Position numbers and translations under genes: made by a program
DNA from: Alphaproteobacteria bacterium
Lineage (GTDB): Bacteria; Pseudomonadota; Alphaproteobacteria; UBA8366; GCA-2717185
Reading direction: 5' to 3'
NCBI GenBank assembly: GCA_040905865.1
Contig: JBBDQU010000080.1
Span: forward strand, 1-64,000
DNA: 64,000 nt
Notes under the pieces: model-generated
Told to the model about the DNA's origin: nothing
Databases searched by the model: none
Seen by the model: only the letters and a program-made list of their open reading frames with translations
Shown here: in pieces, positions 27,703 through 36,437 of the stretch
Position numbering within the stretch: position 1 is the first letter of the stretch
How the letters are laid out: the number at the start of each line of letters is the position of its first letter

Positions 27703-28248
27703 ATGACGCCGCAAGAGGAGCCGACGCAGGAGTATAGCTATCTGCTGCCGCTTGACACGGTCGGGGTTGCGGAAAAGCACCTGGAACTGACCGTGGGGGA
27801 AGCGCCGCGGGCAGCGCTGGCGCGCCGGTTCGATCTGGTGTCGATCGACAGTTTGACTGCCGATCTTGTGGTGCGCCGTATCCATGGATCGCCGTTGTTG
27901 CAGGTAAATGGCGTCTTTGCCGCGGATATCGTGCAGAATTGCGTGGTAACCGATGAACCGGTGCCGGCGCATATCGAGGAAGCGGTGGCGGTCAAATTCG
28001 GGCCGGAAGAGAAACTTGATAAGGAAGTTGAATTCGACCCCAATGCGGAAGACCCGCCCGAGCCGTTTCACGGCAATGCCATCGAACTCGGCGAATGGCT
28101 GGCCCAATGCCTGGGCGTCGCCATTGATCCCTACCCAAGAGCGCCCGGTGTTGTGCTAGAGTGCGGTACGGACGAAAGCGACGATGCCGGAACGGCGACC
28201 CATCGGCCTTTTGAGGCCTTGTTGTCACGCCGGAAAGATCAGACTTAG
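27703..28248 (+). CDS. DUF177 (YceD) family protein
   Basis: A 181-residue YceD-like protein. The core runs from LTADLVVRRIHGSPLLQVNG to CVVTDEPVPAHIEE and ends with an acidic stretch before LAQCLGVAIDPYPRAPG. In E. coli the homologue lies next to rpmF, as here, and plant/bacterial relatives act in 23S rRNA processing; its role in this organism is inferred. GGAGAA lies 6 nt before the ATG, which directly follows the previous stop. Confidence 0.88.
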   Translation: MTPQEEPTQEYSYLLPLDTVGVAEKHLELTVGEAPRAALARRFDLVSIDSLTADLVVRRIHGSPLLQVNGVFAADIVQNCVVTDEPVPAHIEEAVAVKFGPEEKLDKEVEFDPNAEDPPEPFHGNAIELGEWLAQCLGVAIDPYPRAPGVVLECGTDESDDAGTATHRPFEALLSRRKDQT

Positions 28249-28326
28249 TGCAGGCTTGCTGTAAGGGGTAATTCTGTTTATGTATCCGGGCAATTTTAGC
28301 CCCACTGGTATTGAAAGAGTAGAGTC

Positions 28327-28509
28327 ATGGCCGTTCCAAAGAGTAAAGTATCCAAGTCGCGCCGAAACATGCGTCGCTCGCATGATGCGCTGAAAACGTC
28401 GGTTTCGGTGGAATGCGGCAATTGCGGTGAACTAAAGCGACCGCATCACGTTTGTTCTGCATGCGGTTACTATGGCGAAAAAGAGGTTGTCGAAGCTTCT
28501 TCCTACTGA
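28327..28509 (+). CDS. rpmF: 50S ribosomal protein L32
   Basis: The 60-residue protein begins [20 protein letters not shown] as in almost all L32 proteins and keeps the zinc-ribbon cysteines C30, C33, C43 and C46. It is the zinc-binding form. It lies between DUF177 and plsX, the near-universal order. AAAGAGTAGAGTC precedes the ATG without a strong ribosome site. Confidence 0.97.
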   Translation: MAVPKSKVSKSRRNMRRSHDALKTSVSVECGNCGELKRPHHVCSACGYYGEKEVVEASSY

Positions 28510-28542
28510 TGCTGCAGGTCTGATCGAAGGGGGCTCTGGATT

Positions 28543-29595
28543 TTGACGTCGCAATTGGTTATCGCGCTCGACGCAATGGGGGGAGATCGTGCCCCGCAAA
28601 TTGTGGTGCGCGGAGCCGAAATCGCACGGGAACGTCATTCGAATGTCCGGTTTCTGATGTTCGGCGATGAGGCGCAGATCGCCCCGTTGCTGGCGCGCTA
28701 TCCCGAATTGTCGAAGGTAACGACCCTGCGGCATACGGAAGGCGTTATCCGCAACGGTGACAAACCGTCCGCTGCCCTGCGCAGCGGGCGCGATTCGAGC
28801 ATGTGGATGGCGATTGACGCCGTAAGCAACGGCGAAGCCAATGCGCTGATTTCCGCGGGCAACACCGGCGCGCTGATGGTGATTGCCCGATTCGTCCTGA
28901 AAATGTTGCCGGGAATCGATCGGCCGGCGATCTGCGGCTTTTTTCCGACGGCGCGCGGCGTGACGGCGATGCTGGATCTTGGCGCGAATGTCCGGTGCAA
29001 TGCGGCGAACCTTTCGCAGTTTGCGGTGATGGGTGAAGTCTTCGCCCGCACGGTCATGGGGCTGGAGCGTCCCACGATCGGGCTGGTCAATGTCGGCGTC
29101 GAAGACCTGAAGGGGGTTGAGGAAGTTCGTGAAGCGGCGGCAATCCTGCGCGCGACCGATCTTCCGATAGAGTTCAAGGGCTTTATAGAGGGCACCGATA
29201 TCGCGGCCGGCACGGTGGATGTTGTCGTGACGGACGGATTTACCGGGAATGTGGCATTGAAGACCGCGGAAGGGATTGTGAAACTGTATGCAGGCTTCCT
29301 GCGCGAGGCCTTCCGGGAGAACCTGTTCTCGAAGATCGGATATTTTTTTGTGCGCCGCTCGATTGCGAAACTGCGTGAACGGATTGATCCGCGTGAATAC
29401 AATGGAGCCATGCTGCTGGGCCTGAACGGCATCGTCGTAAAGAGCCATGGCGGAACGGATGCGCTTGGCTTCGCCAACGCGATCGGCGTCGGCATCGACA
29501 TGGCGTTGCACGGTTTCATCGAGAAGATGAAACATGACTTTGCGAGTCTGGAAAAAGTTGAGACCTCGCAACCGCGGGAGGCGGCGAACTTATAG
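28543..29595 (+). CDS. plsX: Phosphate acyltransferase PlsX
   Basis: PlsX makes acyl-phosphate from acyl-ACP for phospholipid synthesis. The 350-residue protein shows ALDAMGGDRAPQIVV, RSGRDSSMWMAIDAV, SAGNTGALM and DVVVTDGFTGNVALKT. It uses a TTG start at 28543 with AAGGGGG about 8 nt upstream; the DAMGGD motif lies 10 codons in, which fits the family. fabH follows after 73 nt. Confidence 0.95.
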   Translation: MTSQLVIALDAMGGDRAPQIVVRGAEIARERHSNVRFLMFGDEAQIAPLLARYPELSKVTTLRHTEGVIRNGDKPSAALRSGRDSSMWMAIDAVSNGEANALISAGNTGALMVIARFVLKMLPGIDRPAICGFFPTARGVTAMLDLGANVRCNAANLSQFAVMGEVFARTVMGLERPTIGLVNVGVEDLKGVEEVREAAAILRATDLPIEFKGFIEGTDIAAGTVDVVVTDGFTGNVALKTAEGIVKLYAGFLREAFRENLFSKIGYFFVRRSIAKLRERIDPREYNGAMLLGLNGIVVKSHGGTDALGFANAIGVGIDMALHGFIEKMKHDFASLEKVETSQPREAANL

Positions 29596-29668
29596 AAACT
29601 CCTGATGTTATTTCCGGCGACCGGAGCCGTTTCGCCCTGCGCCATTTTCCGACGGTTACAGCACCTCT

Positions 29669-30655
29669 ATGAGCGCTTCGCATAGCTTACAACGGGCCGT
29701 GGTGCTCGGCTGCGGTGCCTATTTGCCCGAAAAAATCGTGACCAATGACGATCTTTCGGCGCGGATCGACACCTCCGATGAATGGATCCAAAAGCGCACT
29801 GGTATTCGCCAGCGGCACATCGCCGCCGACGGCGAACTCGCGTCCGATCTAGCGCTGGCGGCCAGCCGGCAGGCACTGGCCCGGGCAGGGGTATCGGCCG
29901 ACGAGGTCGACCTGATCATCCTGGCCACAACAACGCCTGACAATACGTTTCCGGCGACGGCGACAAGAGTCCAGGCGGCGCTTGGGATCGCCAAAGGGAT
30001 GGCCTTCGACATCCAGGCGGTTTGTTCCGGCTTCATTTATGCGCTTTCCGTGGCGGATAATATGCTCAGGCTGGGGCAGGCGACGACGGCGCTTGTTATC
30101 GGGGCCGAAGTGTTCAGCCGCATTCTCGATTGGGACGACCGGAGTACCTGTGTGCTGTTTGGCGACGGCGCCGGCGCCATGGTCCTGCGGGCCGCCCCGC
30201 CGGAGGCGGGCCCTGCGCGCGGCGTATTGTCGACCCATCTGTATTCCGATGGCGCGCATTACAAGGCATTGTATGTCGATGGCGGTGCGGGGCGGAACGG
30301 GCTCGCCGGTCATGTCAGGATGGATGGCAAGGAAGTTTACCGGCACGCCGTGAACCTGATGGCATCCGCGGTCGAAACCGCGGCGGCGGCGAATGACATG
30401 ACCCTGGACGAAATAGACTGGCTGGTGCCCCATCAGGCCAACATCCGTATAATTGACAGCATACGCCGCCGCCTTGGCGTGGATGAGCGCCGCGTGGTTG
30501 TAACCGTGCAGTCCCAGGCGAACACCTCTGCGGCGACCATTCCGCTCGCGCTTGCCGCGGCACAGGACGATAACCGGCTGAGGCCCGGCAACATTGTGGC
30601 GCTTACGGCCCTTGGTGGCGGCTTTACCTGGGGCGCCGCGCTGATCCGCTGGTGA
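29669..30655 (+). CDS. fabH: Beta-ketoacyl-ACP synthase III
   Basis: FabH starts fatty acid synthesis by joining acetyl-CoA to malonyl-ACP. The 328-residue protein carries the full catalytic triad: C119 in AVCSGFIY, H255 in VPHQANIRI and N285 in ANTSAATIP. The N-terminus [16 protein letters not shown] and TSDEWI(Q)KRTGI are family signatures. It lies between plsX and ihfA, with a 105-nt gap to the latter. Confidence 0.96.
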   Translation: MSASHSLQRAVVLGCGAYLPEKIVTNDDLSARIDTSDEWIQKRTGIRQRHIAADGELASDLALAASRQALARAGVSADEVDLIILATTTPDNTFPATATRVQAALGIAKGMAFDIQAVCSGFIYALSVADNMLRLGQATTALVIGAEVFSRILDWDDRSTCVLFGDGAGAMVLRAAPPEAGPARGVLSTHLYSDGAHYKALYVDGGAGRNGLAGHVRMDGKEVYRHAVNLMASAVETAAAANDMTLDEIDWLVPHQANIRIIDSIRRRLGVDERRVVVTVQSQANTSAATIPLALAAAQDDNRLRPGNIVALTALGGGFTWGAALIRW

Positions 30656-30700
30656 CAGCGGTATAACACGTCGATTGGTGCGGTTTTGCCATTGTTTCGA

Positions 30701-30730
30701 ATTGACGATACCGTCAATGAACGGTACCGT
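30701..30730. promoter_or_regulatory. Cluster of overlapping palindromes upstream of ihfA
   Basis: Three overlapping dyads lie 31-60 nt before the ihfA start. ATTGACG-ATAC-CGTCAAT is an 18-bp inverted repeat (30701-30718). TACCGT-CAATGA-ACGGTA forms a second (30709-30726). ACGGTACCGT (30721-30730) is a perfect 10-bp palindrome, followed by eight A. TACCGT is thus repeated directly 16 bp apart. This may be an operator or alternative 5' UTR hairpins; which one is not known. Confidence 0.45.
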
Positions 30731-30760
30731 AAAAAAAACGAGCAAGAACAGGGGGATAAT

Positions 30761-31078
30761 ATGACGGGTAATACGGTGACGCGGGCGCAGTTGACAGAGG
30801 CGGTGTATCAGGAAGTTGGGCTTTCCCGTAATGAGTCGGCGGATCTGGTGGAATCGATACTGGGGGAAGTATCAAATGCTCTCGCAAAAGGGGAAATGGT
30901 GAAGATTTCCTCATTCGGCAGCTTTGCGGTGCGTCAGAAAGGGCGTCGGATTGGGCGGAATCCGAAAACCGGCGAAGAGGTGCCTATTCTGCCACGAAAG
31001 GTGCTGGTATTCCGGCCCAGCCACGTGTTGAAGAACCGTATTAATGTGAACGCCGGCAATGGATATGACGGCAACTGA
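30761..31078 (+). CDS. ihfA: Integration host factor alpha subunit
   Basis: The 105-residue DNA-bending protein forms a heterodimer with Ihf[27 protein letters not shown] is the dimerisation helix pair, [14 protein letters not shown] and [12 protein letters not shown] the DNA-intercalating arm, ending [12 protein letters not shown]. The ATG at 30761 has GGGGGAT about 5 nt upstream. A MerR-family gene follows after 2 nt, the usual order. Confidence 0.96.
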   Translation: MTGNTVTRAQLTEAVYQEVGLSRNESADLVESILGEVSNALAKGEMVKISSFGSFAVRQKGRRIGRNPKTGEEVPILPRKVLVFRPSHVLKNRINVNAGNGYDGN

Positions 31079-31080
31079 AT

Positions 31081-31527
31081 ATGGATTCAGGCGGAACGGA
31101 ACGGGACAGCCAGAAATCTAGCGCGAAGTCAGCGGCCGCTTTCCGGACGATTAGCGAGGTGGGACGCGATCTGGACGTTCCGCAACATGTCCTGCGTTTC
31201 TGGGAATCCAAATTTTCGCAGATCAAGCCGCTGAAGCGCGGTGGCGGCCGGCGGTATTACAGGCCCGAGGATGTTGCTGTATTGCGGCGAATCCGCGAAC
31301 TGCTCTATTCCGACGGCTATACGATCAAGGGTGTCCAGAAACTGTTTCGGGAAGCCGGTCTGAAATCGGTCCTGGAAGGAAGCGATTCGGATAACACCGG
31401 TCAGGATGCGGCCATCGTGTCGGCTGAGATTGGCGCCGGCGGCAACCTGTCCGCCGCGGCACGTGCGGAGCTCGAAGGTATCCTTGCCGAACTCGTCGAT
31501 TTGCGGCGCATTCTGAACTCGAACTAA
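31081..31527 (+). CDS. MerR family transcriptional regulator
   Basis: A 148-residue MerR-like protein with the helix-turn-helix near residues 23-60 ([25 protein letters not shown]) and the wing [11 protein letters not shown]. It follows ihfA by 2 nt, as in most alpha- and gammaproteobacteria, where this short MerR protein is of unknown effector. The C-terminal part is a predicted helix without metal-binding cysteines, so metal sensing is unlikely. Confidence 0.92.
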   Translation: MDSGGTERDSQKSSAKSAAAFRTISEVGRDLDVPQHVLRFWESKFSQIKPLKRGGGRRYYRPEDVAVLRRIRELLYSDGYTIKGVQKLFREAGLKSVLEGSDSDNTGQDAAIVSAEIGAGGNLSAAARAELEGILAELVDLRRILNSN

Positions 31528-31577
31528 AACCAAACACGATCTGCTCTATCGCTTTAAATTAAAAGCAAATTCACGTG

Positions 31578-31609
31578 TTAATCGGCATCACCCGGGTGAT
31601 GCCGATTAA
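31578..31609. repeat. Perfect 32-bp palindrome
   Basis: The arm TTAATCGGCATCACCC (31578-31593) is followed at once by its exact complement (31594-31609). Flanks continue the symmetry imperfectly: AAAGCAAAT occurs at 31561-31569 and its complement ATTTGCTTT at 31615-31623, so the whole structure spans about 65 nt. It lies between the merR stop and tRNA-Pro. It could act as a bidirectional terminator or be an interspersed repeat. Confidence 0.75.
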
Positions 31610-31706
31610 TCACGATTTGCTTTAGTCACGATATGCCGATGCCGCAATTTCTGGACAGTGGCCGGGTGCCGCTGTAAGGTGCCGCCTGATCGGAACTATC
31701 GTTTTA

Positions 31707-31783
31707 CGGAGCGTAGCGCAGCCTGGTAGCGCACTTCACTGGGGGTGAAGGGGTCGGAGGTTCGAATCCTCTCGCTCCGACCA
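31707..31783 (+). tRNA. tRNA-Pro (anticodon GGG)
   Basis: A 77-nt cloverleaf with encoded CCA. The acceptor arm pairs CGGAGCG with CGCTCCG, the D arm contains GCGCAGCCTGGTAGCGC, the anticodon stem CTTCA/TGAAG encloses CTGGGGG (anticodon GGG), and the T loop is TTCGAAT. It reads CCC and CCU. A terminator follows at 31817. Confidence 0.97.
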
Positions 31784-31816
31784 AAACTGAAAATCCGGGA
31801 CCGAACGACACACGTC

Positions 31817-31843
31817 AAAGCCACCGGTTTGCGGTGGCTTTTT
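31817..31843 (+). terminator. Rho-independent terminator of tRNA-Pro
   Basis: AAAGCCACC and GGTGGCTTT pair around a 7-nt loop, followed by a run of five T. It is 33 nt after the tRNA end. Confidence 0.85.
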
Positions 31844-31993
31844 CATGGGCATCCTGCCGCGGATTTAATCCGAATTGTATACATGGCAGTTGGGTGCAAC
31901 TGCGCAATGATCGCGAATAAGTTCACTCGCCGCGTGAAAGCGATTTTACAATTATTTTTGTTACTTCTTTCACGAGAATTGGAAGAAGTATAA

Positions 31994-32281
31994 CTATTTT
32001 TCGTTTTTGGAAACGATAAAGCCTGAAGCACCTTTGCCCCTGGCGCGCCGGACAGTATAACCTTGGTTACCGAGACGGAATGTTTCGTCATTTACCAGTC
32101 CGGCAAGTGCGGCTTCAATCTTCTCGGCAACTGGATCCGGTTTGTCCTCGGTTGAAACGGATTTATGTCGCTTCAGCCACTTGGCGAAAACATCATCCGC
32201 AAGTTCTTCACCAAGAGATTTTCGAAGTGCTGTCAGCTTTACACGCTGTCCTTTGCTCAATTCTTCTTCATTTATAGCCAC
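31994..32281 (-). CDS. Hypothetical protein (orphan)
   Basis: A 95-residue protein with no family I recognise. It starts with GTG at 32281, preceded by GAGGAG 9 nt upstream, which makes it a likely real gene. The N-terminal half is highly charged and helical (KGQRVKLTALRKSLGEEL, FAKWLKRHK). The C-terminal part turns basic (YTVRRARGKGASGF), as in a small nucleic-acid-binding domain, but that is only a guess. Base composition is lower in GC than the neighbours and it sits beside a tRNA gene, so acquisition by transfer is possible. Confidence 0.6.
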   Translation of the reverse strand: MAINEEELSKGQRVKLTALRKSLGEELADDVFAKWLKRHKSVSTEDKPDPVAEKIEAALAGLVNDETFRLGNQGYTVRRARGKGASGFIVSKNEK

Positions 32282-32732
32282 GGAAGGGATCTCCTCAAAT
32301 CATTACACAATCAATAGAGAAACATCTTTTAAAGCACTTATACCCCAAAAGAAAAGCTGCAATTTAAAAAATCGTGCCCAGAGGTTCCTGCGTTGTCCAG
32401 TAGTTGCCAAGATGACTGGCAAGAAACAGGCGTTATTCTCATCGCAGCGCGCCATCTTTCCCGAAGCGGCAGTCTTGGATGCCGGTAAAACGCCAGGATA
32501 CTGACAAAGTTTCGCAAAATCCTACACTATTCCGATAATACCGCCTTGTTGCGATGACGCGGGCGCCAAGCTGCGGGTTCGGCTGGTATTCCCGAATGGT
32601 CCAATCTGCCGCCTGCAGGGATGCCCGGTATCTTTACATTTCACCGGCGACACGGGATTGTCAGGCTGACAGATATTGCGCACACAGGTCCAATGACATG
32701 AAAATGCGGAAAATCCGTGGGAGGATAACGCG
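32282..32732. other. Intergenic region with no gene seen
   Basis: This 451-nt gap separates the divergent orphan gene and the metallo-beta-lactamase-fold gene. The first 100 nt are AT-rich. Short open frames exist but none has a ribosome site or protein-like composition. A GGGAGG site at its end belongs to the next gene. Confidence 0.55.
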
Positions 32733-33611
32733 ATGACGCAGCGGCAGTTGGGTGAATTGGTGATCGGCAGAATTCTGGAAATGAATTCCCCGGATTTCGA
32801 CCCTTACGGGTTCTTTCCCGAAACCAGACCGGAAGACTGGGCACCGCACCTGCACTGGCTGAAACCCGATGCAATGGATCCGGTCAGCGGGAACCTGTTC
32901 TTCCCCATGCAGAGTTATGTCATACGTACCCGGCACCACAATATTCTGGTGGATGGTTGTGTCGGCAATGACAAGGAACGACCGCTTCGACCTTCCTGGC
33001 ATTTAAAGACCGACAGCACCTATATGAATGCACTGGCGGCGGCCGGCCTGCGGCCGGAGGATATCGACTTTGTGATGTGCACCCATCTTCATCCGGATCA
33101 TGTCGGTTGGAACACGCGCTTGCTGGATGGCCGCTGGGTGCCGACATTCCCGAACGCGAAATACCTGTTTACGCAAAAGGAATTCGACTACTGGAAGGAC
33201 ATGAACGAGAAGACGCCGCTGGGCCACATTATAGATAGTGTCCTGCCCATCGAGGAGGCGGGCTGCGCCGTCTTTATCGGGAACGATCATTCGCTGGACG
33301 ATTCGGTATGGCTGGAATCGACGCCCGGCCATACGCCGGATCATTGTTCGCTTCGCCTGTCATCCGGCGGGCAGGAAATGGTGATGAGCGGAGACCTGAT
33401 GCACAGTCCGATTCAGTGCCGCCACCCCGAATGGGCGGCGCGCCCCGACTATGACGTGGAAACGGCGCGCCGGACCCGCCGCGGCTTTCTGGAGCGTTAT
33501 TGCGAGACGGATGTGACCGTCTGCACGGCGCATTTTCCGCTGCCGTCTTCGGGCCATATTGTCCGGGCCGGCGACGGTTTTCGTTTCGAATATGACGGTG
33601 TCGACTGGTAA
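32733..33611 (+). CDS. Metallo-beta-lactamase fold hydrolase
   Basis: The 292-residue protein has the binuclear zinc motif THLHPDHVGWN at about residues 111-121, then later histidine in TPGHTPDH, the bridging aspartate in SGDLMHSP and a final histidine in TAHFPLPSSGH. This set fits the lactonase/alkylsulfatase-like branch of the fold (AHL lactonases share HxHxDH and the TPGHTPGH form). The substrate is unknown. GGGAGG lies just upstream of the ATG at 32733. It stands alone. Confidence 0.9.
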   Translation: MTQRQLGELVIGRILEMNSPDFDPYGFFPETRPEDWAPHLHWLKPDAMDPVSGNLFFPMQSYVIRTRHHNILVDGCVGNDKERPLRPSWHLKTDSTYMNALAAAGLRPEDIDFVMCTHLHPDHVGWNTRLLDGRWVPTFPNAKYLFTQKEFDYWKDMNEKTPLGHIIDSVLPIEEAGCAVFIGNDHSLDDSVWLESTPGHTPDHCSLRLSSGGQEMVMSGDLMHSPIQCRHPEWAARPDYDVETARRTRRGFLERYCETDVTVCTAHFPLPSSGHIVRAGDGFRFEYDGVDW

Positions 33612-34115
33612 AATTCCCCGCAGGATGGCGCCGGGTCGTACAGACACAATTTTTCAGGCTCGTTAACGATATCGAATACCGGATTCCAGGATTCCGCGGT
33701 GGTTTTCGCCGGTTCCAGAAGTTTTCCGGTCGCCTTTTTTTGCCACCCGTGCTATACACTTTGCCGATACAGTCGGATTCCCTGGAGACGGGGAAGCCGT
33801 GCGACGTTGCTGTGAAATTTCGTGAAGTTCATCGCAACCGTTTGAAAAAAAACAATAAGAATATCCGTTGATGAGTGAGTGGACGCGATACGCAAATTCT
33901 AAAGTACGTGTCACAAATCCACAAACAAGTCCGGATAGGATCTGTATCGAAACGTCGGAACGTTACGTCGCTGGTTGGCAAAGGCAAAAAATAATTTTGT
34001 TGTAGCCCATTTGGATGACGAAGTTTCGTTAAAATTGACATTAAATGCTGTTCATCGGATGAAGCGGCGCAGCGTGACAGATGGTCACGCGGTCGGAAGC
34101 AAAGAGGAAGAGTTC
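33612..34115. other. Intergenic region with no gene seen
   Basis: A 504-nt gap, AT-rich from about 33830 to 34060. A TTGACA hexamer at 34035-34040 could be a -35 element for the small gene at 34116, but no convincing -10 follows. An in-frame upward extension of that small gene to 33975 lacks a ribosome site. Confidence 0.5.
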
Positions 34116-34226
34116 ATGGATTACTGGTTGATTTGGAGTTTAGCCCCCCTCGTACTTCTGCTGTCCTGCTATCTGGGCCGGCGCAGGGAACAGTCGCTTG
34201 ATACAGCGCAGGAAGCTGAATCCTGA
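34116..34226 (+). CDS. Small single-pass membrane protein
   Basis: A 36-residue peptide: MDYWLIWSLAPLVLLLSCYLGRRREQ followed by an acidic tail. The N-terminal 20 residues form one membrane helix and the RRR stretch would stay in the cytoplasm. GAGGAAG lies 6 nt before the ATG and a strong terminator follows 66 nt after the stop, so the unit looks like a short complete gene. Function unknown; I do not recognise the family. Confidence 0.5.
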   Translation: MDYWLIWSLAPLVLLLSCYLGRRREQSLDTAQEAES

Positions 34227-34291
34227 ACCGGGTTTTCTGACCGGCGCCGTTCGATGGCGCCATACCTGAGAAACCATTTTCAGGATTTTCG

Positions 34292-34315
34292 GGCCCCGTT
34301 CATCGGGGCCTTTTT
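34292..34315 (+). terminator. Rho-independent terminator
   Basis: GGCCCCG (34292-34298) pairs with CGGGGCC (34304-34310) around TTCAT, followed by five T. It probably ends the transcript of the small membrane protein gene. Confidence 0.88.
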
Positions 34316-34439
34316 CATGCGCGAGGCGCTATACGCCCGGCCGCAGGAGCGCCTGCGATGTTTCATGATATTCTGATCGGTATCGTTGCCCTCGCCGGCG
34401 CCTCTGGAAGCCACCGCCTGGACTGGCGGGCTGATGACC

Positions 34440-34500
34440 AGAGCACATCAGGATTGAATAGAACCACAACTGGTTCCATTCAATCCTGTGAAGTTGCTCT
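34440..34500. repeat. Long hairpin repeat between the small gene and the NIPSNAP gene
   Basis: CAGGATTGAATAGAACCA (34449-34466) pairs with 34471-34488 over 18 positions with one mismatch and a CAAC loop. An outer pair AGAGCA/TGCTCT (34440-34445 and 34495-34500) extends it. About 65 nt further lies CACGATCTGATTTAG (34565-34579), very similar to CACGATTTGCTTTAG (31611-31625) beside the other palindrome of this window. It resembles a dispersed intergenic repeat rather than a terminator. Confidence 0.65.
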
Positions 34501-34574
34501 GTTTTCAACAGGATAAATCGGACTCGCGTGATCGTTGGATCGCCGTGTGCGATTCCGACAAACCACGATCTGAT

Positions 34575-34901
34575 TTAGTTCTTGGGTTCGGGATAGAAAC
34601 CGACCGGGATCATCAGCTTGTTTTCCTGATTGACCAGCGCGCCGAGTTCGGCGCTGGCCTGGGTATAGGCAACCCATTCCGGGTCCGCCTGCATGGCTGC
34701 GCGTTTGGTGGCGCGGTCCGCCGCGTCCTTGTAGGCCCAGATATGGACGTATTGATTCACATTGCCGGTTTCGGTCGTCATATAGGCGACCGGCTGGCCG
34801 AGATGGCGGCTCTGCGGTTTTTTTCCAAGTTTTTCATATAGTTCCAGGTGTTTCTTGATCGTTCCGGGCCGAAGCGTGTAGGTGCGGTGGTCGAGCAGCA
34901 T
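34575..34901 (-). CDS. NIPSNAP family protein
   Basis: A 108-residue dimeric alpha/beta-barrel protein. MLLDHRTYTLRPGTIKKHLELYEK and the VNQYVHIWAYKDAADR block match the NIPSNAP family, small proteins often found with catabolic genes and of uncertain role. It lies downstream of nothing on its strand and is 132 nt from the sthA 3' end, so it is probably its own transcription unit. Confidence 0.85.
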   Translation of the reverse strand: MLLDHRTYTLRPGTIKKHLELYEKLGKKPQSRHLGQPVAYMTTETGNVNQYVHIWAYKDAADRATKRAAMQADPEWVAYTQASAELGALVNQENKLMIPVGFYPEPKN

Positions 34902-35033
34902 GGCTTTCCCCTCTCAGGATTCGTGAAGCAGTAATTGTCAAGTCGGAGGACCGCAACGGCATGCGGTATCCCTGATACCATTTTCACCGGGCGCAGGCTT
35001 GCTGACAAGCCTGGAAGCACGGTCGGAAAGGGG

Positions 35034-36437
35034 TCAATTCAAACGGTTGATTCCGTCGAAAGCCGCTGTTTTGTAACATTCGGCCAGTGTCGGATAGTTG
35101 AAGACCGTATCGACGAAATAGTCGATTTTCCCGCCGAGGGAAAGGACTGCCTGGCCGATATGGATCAGTTCACACGCGCCTTCGCCGAGAATGGCGACAC
35201 CCAGAAGTTCGCGCGTTTCAAGATGGAAAATCAGTTTCAGGATACCGATGGAATCGCCCAGGATCTGGCCGCGGGAAATCTCCTTGTACTGCGCCTTGCC
35301 GACCTCATAGGGAATGCCGGCCTGGGTCAGGTCCTCCTCGCTCTGGCCCACGATGGAAATTTCCGGGATCGTATAGATTCCGTAGGGCAGGGTATTCCGG
35401 ACACTTACCGCCGGGGCGCCAAACGCGTGGCATGAGGCGAGGCGGCCCTGCTCCATGGAGGTCGATGCAAGGCTGGGGAAGCCGATGACGTCGCCAACCG
35501 CATAAATATGCGGCACGTCCGTCTGGTATTTCTCATTTACCTTGATCAGCCGGCGCTCACCCATCGAAACACCGATAGCCTCCAGGTTGAGGTTTTTCGT
35601 CGCGCCGGTTCGCCCGATGCTGTACAGCGCGCTTTCCGCCTGGACCTGCTTGCCGCTTGCGAGGGTGACCCGCACGCGTTCGCCCTGTTCGTCGCGGAAC
35701 TTCTCGATGCCGCTGACTTCCTCGCCCAGACGCAGGGTGATCCGGTTCTGCCGCATTTGATAAACCAGGGTATCGACTATTTCCTGATCCACGAAGGACA
35801 GCAGGCGCGGCCGCTTGTCGACCAGGGTCACCCGCACCCCGAGCGCCGAAAAAATCGTCGCGTATTCCAGGCCGATGACTCCGGCGCCGATAACGACGAG
35901 TGAGCGCGGCAGCTTTTCCTGGGTCAGCATGTCGTCGCTGGTGAATATGCGTTGCCCGTCGAACTCGACATGGGCGTCGCGGGTTGTTTGGGTGCCGACG
36001 GCAATCACGATATTGTCGGCGGTTACGTCCCAGTGGCCGTGCCCGTCCAGGCCCGCAAGCCGCAATGTATGCGGATCGATGAAACTGCCCTCCGCCTGCA
36101 GCAACTCGACCCGGTTGCGTTGCAACTGATGGCGGATGACGTCCAGTTCGGTGGCGATGACGCTGTCGGTGCGGACGAACAGGTCCGACATCGAAATATC
36201 CTTTTTTACCCTGTAGGACGCGCCATACAGGCTGCGTTCCCGATAGCCGGAAAGGTGCAGGACGGCTTCGCGCAACGTCTTGCTCGGTATTGTGCCGGTA
36301 TTGATACAGGCGCCGCCGACGGCAGCCATATGTTCGACGACAGCCGCGCGCTTGCCGAGTTTTGCTGCCTGTATGGCGGCGCGGTGGCCTGCCGGCCCGG
36401 AACCCAGGACCAGCATGTCGTAGTCACGGTCGGACAT
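35034..36437 (-). CDS. sthA: Si-specific NAD(P)(+) transhydrogenase (soluble)
   Basis: The 467-residue FAD protein of the dihydrolipoamide dehydrogenase superfamily has GSGPAGHRAA for FAD and GAGVIGLEYATIFSALG for NAD(P). The disulfide motif is incomplete: GGACINTGTIPSKTLRE keeps C44 but has T49 where disulfide reductases carry the second Cys. This is the hallmark of SthA, which balances NADPH and NADH. The C-terminal dimer domain ends in NYPTLAECYKTAAFDGINRL. GGAG lies 11 nt before the start. Confidence 0.92.
   Translation of the reverse strand: MSDRDYDMLVLGSGPAGHRAAIQAAKLGKRAAVVEHMAAVGGACINTGTIPSKTLREAVLHLSGYRERSLYGASYRVKKDISMSDLFVRTDSVIATELDVIRHQLQRNRVELLQAEGSFIDPHTLRLAGLDGHGHWDVTADNIVIAVGTQTTRDAHVEFDGQRIFTSDDMLTQEKLPRSLVVIGAGVIGLEYATIFSALGVRVTLVDKRPRLLSFVDQEIVDTLVYQMRQNRITLRLGEEVSGIEKFRDEQGERVRVTLASGKQVQAESALYSIGRTGATKNLNLEAIGVSMGERRLIKVNEKYQTDVPHIYAVGDVIGFPSLASTSMEQGRLASCHAFGAPAVSVRNTLPYGIYTIPEISIVGQSEEDLTQAGIPYEVGKAQYKEISRGQILGDSIGILKLIFHLETRELLGVAILGEGACELIHIGQAVLSLGGKIDYFVDTVFNYPTLAECYKTAAFDGINRLN

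Noticed and set aside
32554-32736. Short forward frame before the metallo-beta-lactamase-fold gene
   Set aside because: Poor composition and no ribosome site; it runs into the next gene's own ribosome site.
33975-34115. Upstream extension of the small membrane protein
   Set aside because: No ribosome site at 33975, and the added residues are not membrane-protein-like; the ATG at 34116 has a good site.
34440-34500. Hairpin as a terminator of the NIPSNAP gene
   Set aside because: It has no T-run on either strand; it fits a repeat better.
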